This document shows positions 1-6,515 of a stretch of DNA of 8,026 bases, piece by piece. The stretch lies in contig JAITDQ010000175.1 of assembly GCA_031282485.1 (NCBI GenBank), forward strand, positions 1 to 8,026, written 5' to 3'. Below the pieces are notes generated by a model. That model did no database searches, had not been told where the DNA came from, and worked only from the letters and a program-made list of their open reading frames with translations. This DNA is from Tannerella sp. GTDB lineage: Bacteria; Bacteroidota; Bacteroidia; Bacteroidales; Tannerellaceae. The position numbers were made by a program, and so were the translations under genes. How positions within the stretch are numbered: position 1 is the stretch's first letter; each line of letters opens with the position of its first letter.

Positions 1-447
1 TCGTCCGGCAATTACCTGCGCTACGAATTGTCGTCGTTCGAGCAGGCGGGCGGCGCATACTACGAGCAGGCGGGATGGGAAGGAAACTACTACCGTGTCA
101 ACCTGTCGATTATAAAAGAAAATCTTGTCCCGTACGAAGTGTATTTCGATGCATTCGTACGCAGTGTGAACGGCATCACGCCGCCTACTGTCGAAGAATG
201 GGCAAGGGAATGGCGCGATATTGACGCCGTTATACAAAAAATGAATTTGTCGCTTGCCGAGTGCGATTGCGACAGGCGTGAGATTTTCAAGCTGCTGGAG
301 CAGGGCGAATACGTTATGCATCACAGCAAAACGTTCGAAGAAAATTACAATCCCCATTACCGTATCATGGAAAAGTCGATTTTCGAGAAGGAAATAAAAC
401 CGTTCCTGCCGGACGCCGCTGAACTGCCCCAAAAGCCGTCCCTGTGA
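1..447 (+). CDS. Conserved hypothetical protein, 5' end outside the window
   Basis: The frame is open from the first base and ends with TGA at 445-447, giving 148 visible codons of a longer gene. The first in-frame start-like codon is a TTG at 28, but the frame runs unbroken upstream of it and the protein-like sequence starts at once, so the true start most likely lies left of the window. The visible part is soluble-looking, acidic and aromatic-rich, for example EQAGGAYYEQAGWEGNYYRV near the front and EENYNPHYRI near the end. It has no membrane segment, a short Cys pair (CDCD) in the middle and a proline-rich tail. I do not recognise the family and assign no function. It converges on the acyl-CoA synthetase gene with only 18 bp between the stop codons. 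That the frame is a real gene is fairly sure from its length and composition; what it does is unknown. Confidence 0.75.
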   Translation, partial: SSGNYLRYELSSFEQAGGAYYEQAGWEGNYYRVNLSIIKENLVPYEVYFDAFVRSVNGITPPTVEEWAREWRDIDAVIQKMNLSLAECDCDRREIFKLLEQGEYVMHHSKTFEENYNPHYRIMEKSIFEKEIKPFLPDAAELPQKPSL

Positions 448-474
448 GTGGAGATATGCCGATCATCACAGGGA
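439..474. terminator. Inverted repeat holding both convergent stop codons; possible bidirectional terminator
   Basis: TCCCTGTGA at 439-447 is the exact reverse complement of TCACAGGGA at 466-474, a 9-bp perfect stem with an 18-nt loop. The left arm carries the TGA of the rightward gene and the right arm carries the TGA of the leftward gene. On the leftward transcript the stem is followed by CGGCTTTTGG, a short U run; on the rightward transcript there is no clear U tract. The position between convergent genes fits a shared terminator, but the long loop and poor U tracts make this moderate evidence only. Confidence 0.4.
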
Positions 475-2364
475 GAATATATTCTTGTCGTTGACAATGT
501 TTTTTCCTTCGGATGTATAAAGATATGCCAAGAGATCTTTGTATTTCTCTTCTATTTTTCCGCGTACCATTTTCAGGGAGGAATTTAACAAATGATTTTG
601 TTCCGTAAACGGTTCCGGGAGTATCGCTATTGCTGCCGGAAGCCAGCGTTCGGGAAATTCGCCGGCGTGCACTCCTCCGCTCTTGTAACGGTTAATTATT
701 TCCTGTATCTTTTTAAGGGCTAATTCTTTTGCTTCCTTTGTATTCCAGTCAAGTCCGGGTTTTATGCGTTCCACATAACGTTTCAACTGTGCTTTGTCGG
801 GGACGACAAGCGCTACCGTATACGGATCCTGATCATTATGTAACATCATTTGTTCCAGATACTTGGAACCGTCGCATATTCCTTCTTCTATTCCTTCGGG
901 ACTGTATTTCTCGCCGTCACTGCTGATTAACAGGCTCTTAAAACGTCCCAGGACATAGAGGAAACCGTCTTTATCCACATATCCCATATCGCCGGTATGG
1001 AGCCAACCGTCACGAACCGTATCTGCCGTCGCTTCGGCATTTTTCCAGTAACCGAGCATTACATTTTCGCCCTTGACGACGATCTCTCCTTTTTCACCCG
1101 GCGGAAGTTCTTTATCCTCGGCATCCAGAATTTTCAGCTCAAGATTACTTACCAACACGCCCGAAGAACCAAGTTTGTGCCTTGTCAGGGTGTTCGACGA
1201 AATGACGGGAGTCGCTTCCGAAAGGCCATAACCCTGAAACATCGGTATTCCTATGGCATAAAAGAAACGCTGAAGCTCGATATCCAGCAATGCGCCTCCG
1301 CCGATAAAAAACTTCATTTTTCCACCCATGGCGCCTCTTACTTTTGAAAAAATGAATTTGTCATAGACGGCTAACAGTATCCGTTTGTGGATTTTTAAAA
1401 ATCCGCCTTTATTATAGCCCTCCCGGTTGTAGTCGTATGCGGTCTTCAGTGCTTTCCGGAAGAGTTTTTCCGTTCTTTTTCCCTTCTTTTGAATCGTAGC
1501 TTCTATGTTTTTCTTGAAATTCTTTGCCAGAGCCGGTACACTCAAGATGATAGTCGGCTTAAATTCCCTGATATTCAGCGGGATATTTTTCAGCGATTCG
1601 ATAGGCGTTTTACCGGCCTGAACGGTTGCCACATTGGCGCCGTAGGCCATAAACGTATAAAAACCTGCCACGTGTCCGAAACAGTGATCCAATGGTATGA
1701 TAATCAAATTACTGTCTTCCGGCCCAATCTTAAAAAGCGACATGGCCTGCTCCACATTCGCCGTATAGTTCCGGTGAGAAAGCATGACGCCTTTAGGGTC
1801 GGCCGTAGTGCCTGACGTATAGGAGATATTGGCCATATCATCCTCCCTGACCGCCTTGCTCCGGGCTGTCAGATCATCGTAATTCGTTTCCAGATACCGG
1901 TCGCCGGCCGCCAGAATATTTTCGAACGGGATTTCTTTTTCGTCATACGCATCAATCGGATCAAGCACGATTACATGTTCAATAAGGGGCAAATTGCCGA
2001 TAATCATCCGGATTTTCCTCAATTGGGCGCCGGACGTTATCACATATTTTGTTTCGGAATGTTTGAGGCGGAATATCAGGTCATTCTTTTCTTCCAGTTT
2101 TACCGAAAGCGGCACATTGACCGCCCCGGTATATAATATGCCGAGTTCCCCCGTTATCCAGTCGTTGCGCCCTTCCGACAGCAATGCAATTTTATCGCCG
2201 GCCTGCACTCCCAAGCTCATCAAACCCGCAGCAAGCCGGTATACCTGCTTTTTAGTTTCTTCGTAAGTAACCGGCTCAAACCGCGTCGTCTTTTTCTCCC
2301 ATAAAAATGTATTTTTCCCGTATTTACCAACACTTGTTTCAAATAAGTCAATAATTGTTTTCAT
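466..2364 (-). CDS. Long-chain fatty-acid--CoA ligase (AMP-forming acyl-CoA synthetase, FAA1/FadD type)
   Basis: A member of the ANL adenylating superfamily that activates a fatty acid with ATP to an acyl-AMP and then transfers it to CoA, probably at the cytoplasmic face of the inner membrane. Numbering from the chosen start (632 aa, normal for the FAA1-like group), the ATP loop SYTSGTTADPKGV is at about 182-193, the adenine-binding motif QGYGLSEATP at 377-386, the GWLHTGD motif with its ribose-binding Asp at 453-459, the hinge GRFKSLLISSDGEKYSPEGIE at about 473-493, and LNSSLKMVR near 593-601 where the family has TPTLKLKR. The usual Gly after TSGTT is Ala here; from memory this is common in Bacteroidetes relatives. 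The frame is open up to an ATG at 2397, but I prefer the ATG at 2364: MKTIIDLFE is a normal family N-terminus, and the 11 extra codons run through the likely promoter. The acyl chain length cannot be read from the sequence. It is a single gene, divergent from the cyclophilin gene. Confidence 0.93.
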   Translation of the reverse strand: MKTIIDLFETSVGKYGKNTFLWEKKTTRFEPVTYEETKKQVYRLAAGLMSLGVQAGDKIALLSEGRNDWITGELGILYTGAVNVPLSVKLEEKNDLIFRLKHSETKYVITSGAQLRKIRMIIGNLPLIEHVIVLDPIDAYDEKEIPFENILAAGDRYLETNYDDLTARSKAVREDDMANISYTSGTTADPKGVMLSHRNYTANVEQAMSLFKIGPEDSNLIIIPLDHCFGHVAGFYTFMAYGANVATVQAGKTPIESLKNIPLNIREFKPTIILSVPALAKNFKKNIEATIQKKGKRTEKLFRKALKTAYDYNREGYNKGGFLKIHKRILLAVYDKFIFSKVRGAMGGKMKFFIGGGALLDIELQRFFYAIGIPMFQGYGLSEATPVISSNTLTRHKLGSSGVLVSNLELKILDAEDKELPPGEKGEIVVKGENVMLGYWKNAEATADTVRDGWLHTGDMGYVDKDGFLYVLGRFKSLLISSDGEKYSPEGIEEGICDGSKYLEQMMLHNDQDPYTVALVVPDKAQLKRYVERIKPGLDWNTKEAKELALKKIQEIINRYKSGGVHAGEFPERWLPAAIAILPEPFTEQNHLLNSSLKMVRGKIEEKYKDLLAYLYTSEGKNIVNDKNIFSL

Positions 2365-2386
2365 CGTATATGTTTTGATTTGAACA

Positions 2387-2394
2387 CAAAAATA
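2387..2394 (-). promoter_or_regulatory. Possible -7 promoter element for the acyl-CoA synthetase gene
   Basis: Read on the - strand this is TATTTTTG, matching the Bacteroidetes -7 consensus TAnnTTTG. It lies 22 bp upstream of the ATG at 2364, giving a predicted leader of about 15-20 nt. No TTG -33 element is found 19-21 bp further upstream, so the call rests on the -7 box and its position alone. Confidence 0.35.
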
Positions 2395-2455
2395 CATATA
2401 AAATAGAAATAAACTATATTTCGGGCATGTTTTTTTGTTAATTATTCGAATGTAT

Positions 2456-2485
2456 TTGAATTATGACAACTTATTTCTATCTTTG
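2456..2485 (+). promoter_or_regulatory. Bacteroidetes-type promoter for the cyclophilin-DUF4294 operon
   Basis: TTG at 2456-2458, then 19 bp, then TATCTTTG at 2478-2485. This matches the primary sigma factor consensus of the phylum (TTG, about 19 bp, TAnnTTTG) in both boxes and in spacing. Transcription would start near 2489-2492, leaving a leader of about 95 nt before the ATG at 2586. The placement also argues against any start codon upstream of 2490 for the cyclophilin. Confidence 0.75.
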
Positions 2486-2510
2486 CACTGTCGTAAACGG
2501 CCTTATTGAC

Positions 2511-2540
2511 AATAAAAAACGGGGTCATTCGTTTTTTATT
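2511..2540 (+). promoter_or_regulatory. Leader hairpin (11-bp perfect inverted repeat) upstream of the cyclophilin gene
   Basis: AATAAAAAACG at 2511-2521 is the exact reverse complement of CGTTTTTTATT at 2530-2540, with an 8-nt loop. It starts about 20 nt after the predicted transcription start and ends 45 nt before the ATG. The stem is A/U-rich, with a run of six U in the 3' arm. Its left foot also belongs to a second palindrome, TTATTG-A-CAATAA at 2503-2515, so the two folds exclude each other. It could be an attenuator, an RNA-stability element or an operator; the sequence does not decide. Confidence 0.5.
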
Positions 2541-2585
2541 CGTGCGATACGGCTGCTTGCAGTTAATAATTTAAATAATGTAGAT

Positions 2586-3251
2586 ATGAAACGTATACTG
2601 TTCCTGTTATGTATTTTGTTGTTTTCGACATTCCTGTCGGCTGAAAATGATAAAGAGACCAAAGTCCTGATAGTGACAAATATGGGTAAAATAACGGTGA
2701 AACTGTACAATGATACACCCCTGCACCGCGATAACTTTATCAAGCTGGTACAGGAAAATAAATATGACAGTGTCATGTTTCACCGTGTCATAAAACTGTT
2801 TATGATACAGGCCGGGGAGAAATATGCCCCGGATGATTCCGTTGCGGCCAAGTCTGCCGGCAATGAAGCGGATTACAAGATACCGGCGGAAATCGTTTTT
2901 CCCAAATATTTTCATAAAAGAGGACAGTTGTGCGCCGCGCGTCAGAGCGACAATGTGAATCCGGGACGGGCGTCGTCGGCAAACCAGTTTTATATCGTGA
3001 CGGGTAAACATTATACGGATCACGAATTGGACAAAATGGAAATAGAACAGAATGTCAAATTAACGCCCGAACAGCGGGACGCATACAAAACAGCAGGAGG
3101 CGCCCCTCACTTGGACGGTACATATACGATTTTCGGCGAAGTTGTAAAAGGAATGAAGGTTGTGCAAAAAATAGAACTGGTAATTACCGACGCCAGCGAC
3201 CGTCCTTTGAAAAACGTCCGGATAAAAACGATGAAGTTATTAAAAAAATAA
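2586..3251 (+). CDS. Cyclophilin-type peptidyl-prolyl cis-trans isomerase, exported
   Basis: Catalyses cis-trans isomerisation of Xaa-Pro bonds, here probably as a folding helper in the periplasm. From the ATG at 2586 the protein has 221 aa. Residues 1-19 form a signal peptide (Lys-Arg, then LFLLCILLFSTF, then a likely cut after LSA), with no lipobox Cys. The cyclophilin domain fills the rest: FHRVI with the catalytic Arg at 67, MIQ with the matching Gln at 75 (the same 8-residue spacing as Arg55-Gln63 of human CypA), NQFYIVTG at 133-140, and LDGTYTIFGEVVKGM at 177-190. A charged insert of about 30 residues (roughly 141-172) lies before the last motif. The frame is open to an ATG at 2463, but that codon lies inside the promoter and would put 41 odd residues before the signal peptide. 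The stop is 4 bp before the DUF4294 start, so the two are probably cotranscribed. Confidence 0.92.
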   Translation: MKRILFLLCILLFSTFLSAENDKETKVLIVTNMGKITVKLYNDTPLHRDNFIKLVQENKYDSVMFHRVIKLFMIQAGEKYAPDDSVAAKSAGNEADYKIPAEIVFPKYFHKRGQLCAARQSDNVNPGRASSANQFYIVTGKHYTDHELDKMEIEQNVKLTPEQRDAYKTAGGAPHLDGTYTIFGEVVKGMKVVQKIELVITDASDRPLKNVRIKTMKLLKK

Positions 3252-3255
3252 TGGT

Positions 3256-3942
3256 ATGGGAAACGTATTCTACGGTGTACAAAAACTTTTGGATACGTCA
3301 ATTGGAAAACCATTCGACGGCAAATGGAAATCTGTGTGGATTGCGGCGTGTTTCGCTGTCTGCTGTACGGGTGTTTCGGCGCAAAGTGCGCTGAAGACGG
3401 CCGTTCCGGGCACGAAAAAGATACGTCCTGAAAACCAGCAGTTCGGAACGATCGAAGGTCGTGATACCATTCCTTTCGTTTACCTTCAGGAAGTATTAGT
3501 CTATCCTCCGCTTAAATTCAAAAACGAAAAAGAACGCCAGCAATACAACAAATTGGTTCGCGACGTTAAAAAGACGTTGCCGTATGCAAAACTTGTCTAC
3601 GGAACACTTATCGAAACCTACGAGTATATAGAAACGTTACCCGATGACAAGGCAAAAGACGCCCACCTCAAACGAATGGAAAAAGAACTTTTCAAACAAT
3701 ATAAGCCGGAACTCAAAAAATTCACGCTGTCGCAGGGGAAACTGCTGATAAAACTGATAGACAGAGAATGTCATCAATCCAGTTACCAGCTTGTAGGCGC
3801 CTTTCTGGGGTCATTCCGCGCAGGGTTCTGGAATCTGTTTGCCGGAATGTTCGGCGCCAGCCTCAAAACCCAATATGAGCCTGACGGCCAAGATGCAATG
3901 ACGGAACGCGTCGTGCAATTAGTCGAGCGCGGGATGATATAA
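3256..3942 (+). CDS. DUF4294 domain protein, probably secreted
   Basis: A 228-aa protein whose residues from about 70 to 226 match what I remember of DUF4294, a family of unknown function known mainly from Bacteroidetes. Recognisable stretches are DTIPFVYLQEVLVYPPLKFK (70-89), YNKLVRDVKKTLPYAKL (97-113), TLSQGKLLIKLIDREC (157-172) and FRAGFWNLFAGMFGASLK (187-204). A hydrophobic stretch at 27-42 ending in VSAQ looks like a signal peptide with the cut after SA, so the domain should act in the periplasm. The N-region before it is unusually long (about 26 residues). A GTG at 3334 would remove it but leave no positive charge, so the start is uncertain. The gene follows the cyclophilin by 4 bp, and its last 24 bp overlap the convergent methyltransferase gene. 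No catalytic motif can be seen, and I assign no function. Confidence 0.88.
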   Translation: MGNVFYGVQKLLDTSIGKPFDGKWKSVWIAACFAVCCTGVSAQSALKTAVPGTKKIRPENQQFGTIEGRDTIPFVYLQEVLVYPPLKFKNEKERQQYNKLVRDVKKTLPYAKLVYGTLIETYEYIETLPDDKAKDAHLKRMEKELFKQYKPELKKFTLSQGKLLIKLIDRECHQSSYQLVGAFLGSFRAGFWNLFAGMFGASLKTQYEPDGQDAMTERVVQLVERGMI

Positions 3943-4464
3943 CTTCCTGAAAAAATCCCAAAGTACAATACCGGCAGCTACCGATACATTTAATGAGTGT
4001 TTCGTGCCGAACTGGGGTATCTCAATGCATACGTCGCATGCATCGACGACTTCCTGCCGCACGCCTTTCACCTCATGTCCGACGATGACGGCGTATTTTT
4101 TATTTTCGACGGGCGAAAACCGTTCCAGCGGGATGCTGCCCTCCGCCTGTTCAATCGCACAAACGACGTAGCCCTGACGTCGCAGTTCCGCAACCGCGTC
4201 GAGCGTTTCCTTATAATAATGCCATGTCACGGTATCTTCCGCTCCAAGCGCCGTTTTATGAATCTCCGCGTCGGGAGGCGTTGCCGTAATGCCGCACAGA
4301 TAAACCGCTTCCAGCCTGAAAGCGTCCGCCGTCCGAAACACCGAGCCTACATTATTTAAACTGCGGACATGGTCGAGGACGACGACTAACGGCGTCTTAT
4401 CGCTCGCCCTGTATTCGTCAGCCGTCAGACGCTCCAGTTCCGTCACCTTCAGTTTCCGCATCAT
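3919..4464 (-). CDS. TrmH/SpoU-family RNA 2'-O-ribose methyltransferase
   Basis: A SAM-dependent SPOUT methyltransferase that would methylate a ribose 2'-OH in tRNA or rRNA. All three family motifs are visible in 181 aa: motif 1 NVGSVFRTAD with Asn38 and Arg44, motif 2 VGHEVKGV with Glu131, and motif 3 IPQFGTKHSLNVSVAAGI (149-166), which forms the knot that binds SAM. At 181 aa it is a nearly bare catalytic domain; it lacks room for the extra N-terminal RNA-binding domain of RlmB-type enzymes and is closer in size to TrmL. The exact RNA target cannot be read. Two ATG codons stand in tandem at 4464 and 4461. AGGAGG touches the first one, so the second, with 3 nt of spacing, may be the real start. 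It is the last gene of the DUF4827-glmM operon, 16 bp after glmM, and its 3' end overlaps the DUF4294 gene by 24 bp. Confidence 0.9.
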   Translation of the reverse strand: MMRKLKVTELERLTADEYRASDKTPLVVVLDHVRSLNNVGSVFRTADAFRLEAVYLCGITATPPDAEIHKTALGAEDTVTWHYYKETLDAVAELRRQGYVVCAIEQAEGSIPLERFSPVENKKYAVIVGHEVKGVRQEVVDACDVCIEIPQFGTKHSLNVSVAAGIVLWDFFRKLYHPALD

Positions 4465-4470
4465 CCTCCT
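4465..4470 (-). promoter_or_regulatory. Strong Shine-Dalgarno sequence abutting the methyltransferase start
   Basis: Read on the - strand this is AGGAGG followed at once by ATGATG. A full anti-SD match is unusual for this phylum, and none of the other starts in the window has one. Zero spacing to the first ATG and 3 nt to the second favour the ATG at 4461, though even 3 nt is shorter than the usual 5-9. Confidence 0.5.
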
Positions 4471-4480
4471 ATGGGATTCT

Positions 4481-5866
4481 TCAACACATTTCTCTGATTA
4501 TCTTTATAAGTTCGCCCCCAAGTTCTTCCGCTTCGCTCATCGTGTGAGCTTCGGAATAGATGCGAATGATTGGCTCGGTATTGCTTTTACGCAGATGAAC
4601 CCATTTGTCGGGAAAATCAATCTTGACGCCGTCAATGTCCGTAATGTCGTAAGAGGCGAACCGGTCTTTTACTTTCAGCAGTATGGCCTCCACATCAATG
4701 GACGGGGTGAGTTCAACTTTCTGTTTGGAGATGAAATAGGAAGGATAGGTGGCGCGTAATTCGCTTGCTTTCAGTTTTTTCTTTGCAAGATTCGTCAGGA
4801 ACAGTGCAATGCCCGTCAGTGCATCGCGTCCGTAGTGACTTGCAGGATAAATCACTCCGCCGTTTCCTTCACCGCCTATCACGGCATTCGTTTCTTTCAT
4901 CCGGGCTACGACGTTTACTTCTCCTACCGCAGCCGCATTATATTGGCCGCCATGTTTGACCGTGACATCCCGTAATGCACGGCTCGAACTGAGATTGCTC
5001 ACCGTATTACCGGGAGTATTTGAAAGCACATAGTCACTTACGGAAACAAGCGTATATTCTTCGCCGAACAGTTCGCCGTTTTCACAAACCACGGCCAGAC
5101 GGTCTACATCCGGGTCGACCACGAAACCGACGTCCGCTTTTGCATGCATCATCAACTGCGATATCTCGACGAGGTTTTCCGGCAACGGCTCCGGATTGTG
5201 CGAGAAGTTTCCGTGCGGATTGCAGTGAAGCTTAAATATTTCCTTCACGCCTAAAGCATACAGCAAATCGGGTAAGACAATGCCTCCTACGGAGTTCACA
5301 CAGTCAATGGCCACACGGAATCTGGCGGCGCGTATCGCGTCCACATCCACAAGGTCGAGCTTGAGAATACTGTCTATATGCCGTTCCTTGTACCGCGTAT
5401 CGGTTATCACTTTTCCGAGATTATCGACGGTTGCATATTCAAACTGCTCCTTTTCAGCCAGTTCCAGAACGGTGTTTCCTTCTTCCGCATTAAGAAATTC
5501 GCCCCGTTCATTAAGCAATTTCAGGGCATTCCACTGTTTCGGGTTATGGCTTGCCGTGATAATAATTCCTCCGCAGGCATTTTCCATTGTAACGGCGATC
5601 TCCGTGGTCGGCGTTGTAGCGAGGTCGATATCAACCACATCAAACCCCGTTCCGGTAAGCGTTCCTACGACAATCTGCTTAACCATAAGCCCCGATATGC
5701 GGGCGTCGCGACCCACAACGATACGGTTTGTATGAACCGTCGTATGATTTCTTATAAATGTTGCATAAGCGGATACGAATTTCACAATAGCCAACGGATT
5801 CAAGCCATCGTCCGACATTCCGCCGATGGTTCCGCGGATGCCTGAAATAGATTTAATTAAAGTCAT
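4481..5866 (-). CDS. glmM: Phosphoglucosamine mutase
   Basis: Interconverts glucosamine-6-phosphate and glucosamine-1-phosphate in the cytoplasm, the step that leads to UDP-GlcNAc for peptidoglycan and LPS. The 461-aa protein has all four parts of an alpha-D-phosphohexomutase: SISGIRGTIGG at the N-terminus, the phosphoserine loop TASHNPKQWNALK with Ser106, the metal-binding DPDVDR with Asp251, 253 and 255 (most relatives have DPDGDR), the sugar-specificity loop GGEGNGG at 331-337, and the phosphate-binding RKSNTEP at 426-432. GGEGNGGVIYP in place of GGExSGH is, from memory, the Bacteroidetes and archaeal-like version of GlmM. A phosphomannomutase or phosphoglucomutase role cannot be fully excluded, but as a housekeeping copy with this loop GlmM is the best call. 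The start is only 2 bp after the stop of the DUF4827 gene (TAA-AT-ATG), so translation is probably coupled, and the methyltransferase follows 16 bp later. Confidence 0.92.
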   Translation of the reverse strand: MTLIKSISGIRGTIGGMSDDGLNPLAIVKFVSAYATFIRNHTTVHTNRIVVGRDARISGLMVKQIVVGTLTGTGFDVVDIDLATTPTTEIAVTMENACGGIIITASHNPKQWNALKLLNERGEFLNAEEGNTVLELAEKEQFEYATVDNLGKVITDTRYKERHIDSILKLDLVDVDAIRAARFRVAIDCVNSVGGIVLPDLLYALGVKEIFKLHCNPHGNFSHNPEPLPENLVEISQLMMHAKADVGFVVDPDVDRLAVVCENGELFGEEYTLVSVSDYVLSNTPGNTVSNLSSSRALRDVTVKHGGQYNAAAVGEVNVVARMKETNAVIGGEGNGGVIYPASHYGRDALTGIALFLTNLAKKKLKASELRATYPSYFISKQKVELTPSIDVEAILLKVKDRFASYDITDIDGVKIDFPDKWVHLRKSNTEPIIRIYSEAHTMSEAEELGGELIKIIREMC

Positions 5867-5868
5867 AT

Positions 5869-6486
5869 TTAATAATATATATATCTAACTCTGTCGTAAT
5901 AAATGGGGATATATTTATACTGGCTTGAGGTCTGATAGGCGCTTCCCCCTTCATAATTATTTATTTCCGAATATCCGGGCACAAGAAGTTTTACTTCGGA
6001 GCTGTCTCCGACATACGACAGGATAGATTCCAGCGCTGCACTGAAAAAGTAGGTGTAGGCATCCCCCACCTGTTTATGTGCAAACATGATGCTGTATGCA
6101 TGGCCGTACTTAAATTCGAAAGGAGGAAGATGATTTGCGAAAAAGGAGGCTTTTTCGATCGAATCGGTACTCATATTATAATACTCCGCATCCAAGCGAA
6201 CCAAAATGGTCGTGGCATTATACGTCGCACGGTTACCGTTTCCCGAATCTATCACATGAAGGTATACTCCGCTGCTTAATTCAACAAACTCATTCTCGCC
6301 GAATACTCCGTTTGCAGGATATTCTTTTATAACCTTAATTCCTTTTTCCGCAATAATCCGGTTTATTTCTTTCCTTTCGGCGGATTTCAATTCCTCGAAA
6401 GTAGGAACATTTTTACTGCATGAAACGGAAAACACAAGATTCATGACACAACTTACAAACGCCAAAACATAAAAACCTTTTTTCAT
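5869..6486 (-). CDS. DUF4827 lipoprotein, possibly FKBP-like
   Basis: A 205-aa predicted lipoprotein. MKKGFYVLAF begins a signal peptide that ends in the lipobox FSVSC, with the modified Cys at 23 followed by Ser-Lys. The mature protein starts with a charged helix (about 28-50), then VELSSGVYLHVIDSGNG and ATTILVRLDAEYY. The last part (about 150-205) runs SILSYVGDSSEVKLLVPGYS, then a Gly/Ser/Tyr-rich loop, then YIPIYYDRVRYIYY. I recognise it as DUF4827 from the signal-peptide layout, the ending and its place before glmM. The order of strands and the VGDSSEVKLLVP/YIPIYYDRVRY ending resemble an FKBP-type isomerase, but the active-site aromatics cannot be matched with confidence, so a fold without activity is as likely. 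It starts the operon with glmM and the methyltransferase and has its own promoter. Its role is unknown; it could act in envelope assembly alongside glmM. Confidence 0.85.
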   Translation of the reverse strand: MKKGFYVLAFVSCVMNLVFSVSCSKNVPTFEELKSAERKEINRIIAEKGIKVIKEYPANGVFGENEFVELSSGVYLHVIDSGNGNRATYNATTILVRLDAEYYNMSTDSIEKASFFANHLPPFEFKYGHAYSIMFAHKQVGDAYTYFFSAALESILSYVGDSSEVKLLVPGYSEINNYEGGSAYQTSSQYKYIPIYYDRVRYIYY

Positions 6487-6515
6487 ATCTGATATTTAAA
6501 ATGAAAACTGCACGG

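Noticed and set aside
997..1815. Open frames of 108-116 codons on the + strand inside the acyl-CoA synthetase gene
   Set aside because: They mirror the codon structure of the real gene on the other strand, with no promoter or recognisable protein.
2463..2585. In-frame extension of the cyclophilin to an ATG at 2463
   Set aside because: The codon lies within the predicted promoter, and the added 41 residues would precede a clear signal peptide that starts at 2586.
2607..3023. 138-codon open frame antisense to the cyclophilin
   Set aside because: The cyclophilin motifs on the + strand are unambiguous, and the antisense product is a basic, patternless sequence.
3931..3959. GGGAT ... ATCCC pairing near the convergent DUF4294/methyltransferase ends
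   Set aside because: Only 5 bp with a 19-nt loop, within range of chance.
5280..5845. Two long open frames (151 and 155 codons) on the + strand within glmM
   Set aside because: They are antisense to a well-conserved gene, have low-complexity Ser/Thr/Arg-rich or patternless translations, and match no family.
5875..5884. Run of five AT dinucleotides as a repeat or phase-variation tract
   Set aside because: It encodes the Tyr/Ile-rich C-terminal end of the DUF4827 protein and is too short to suggest slippage.
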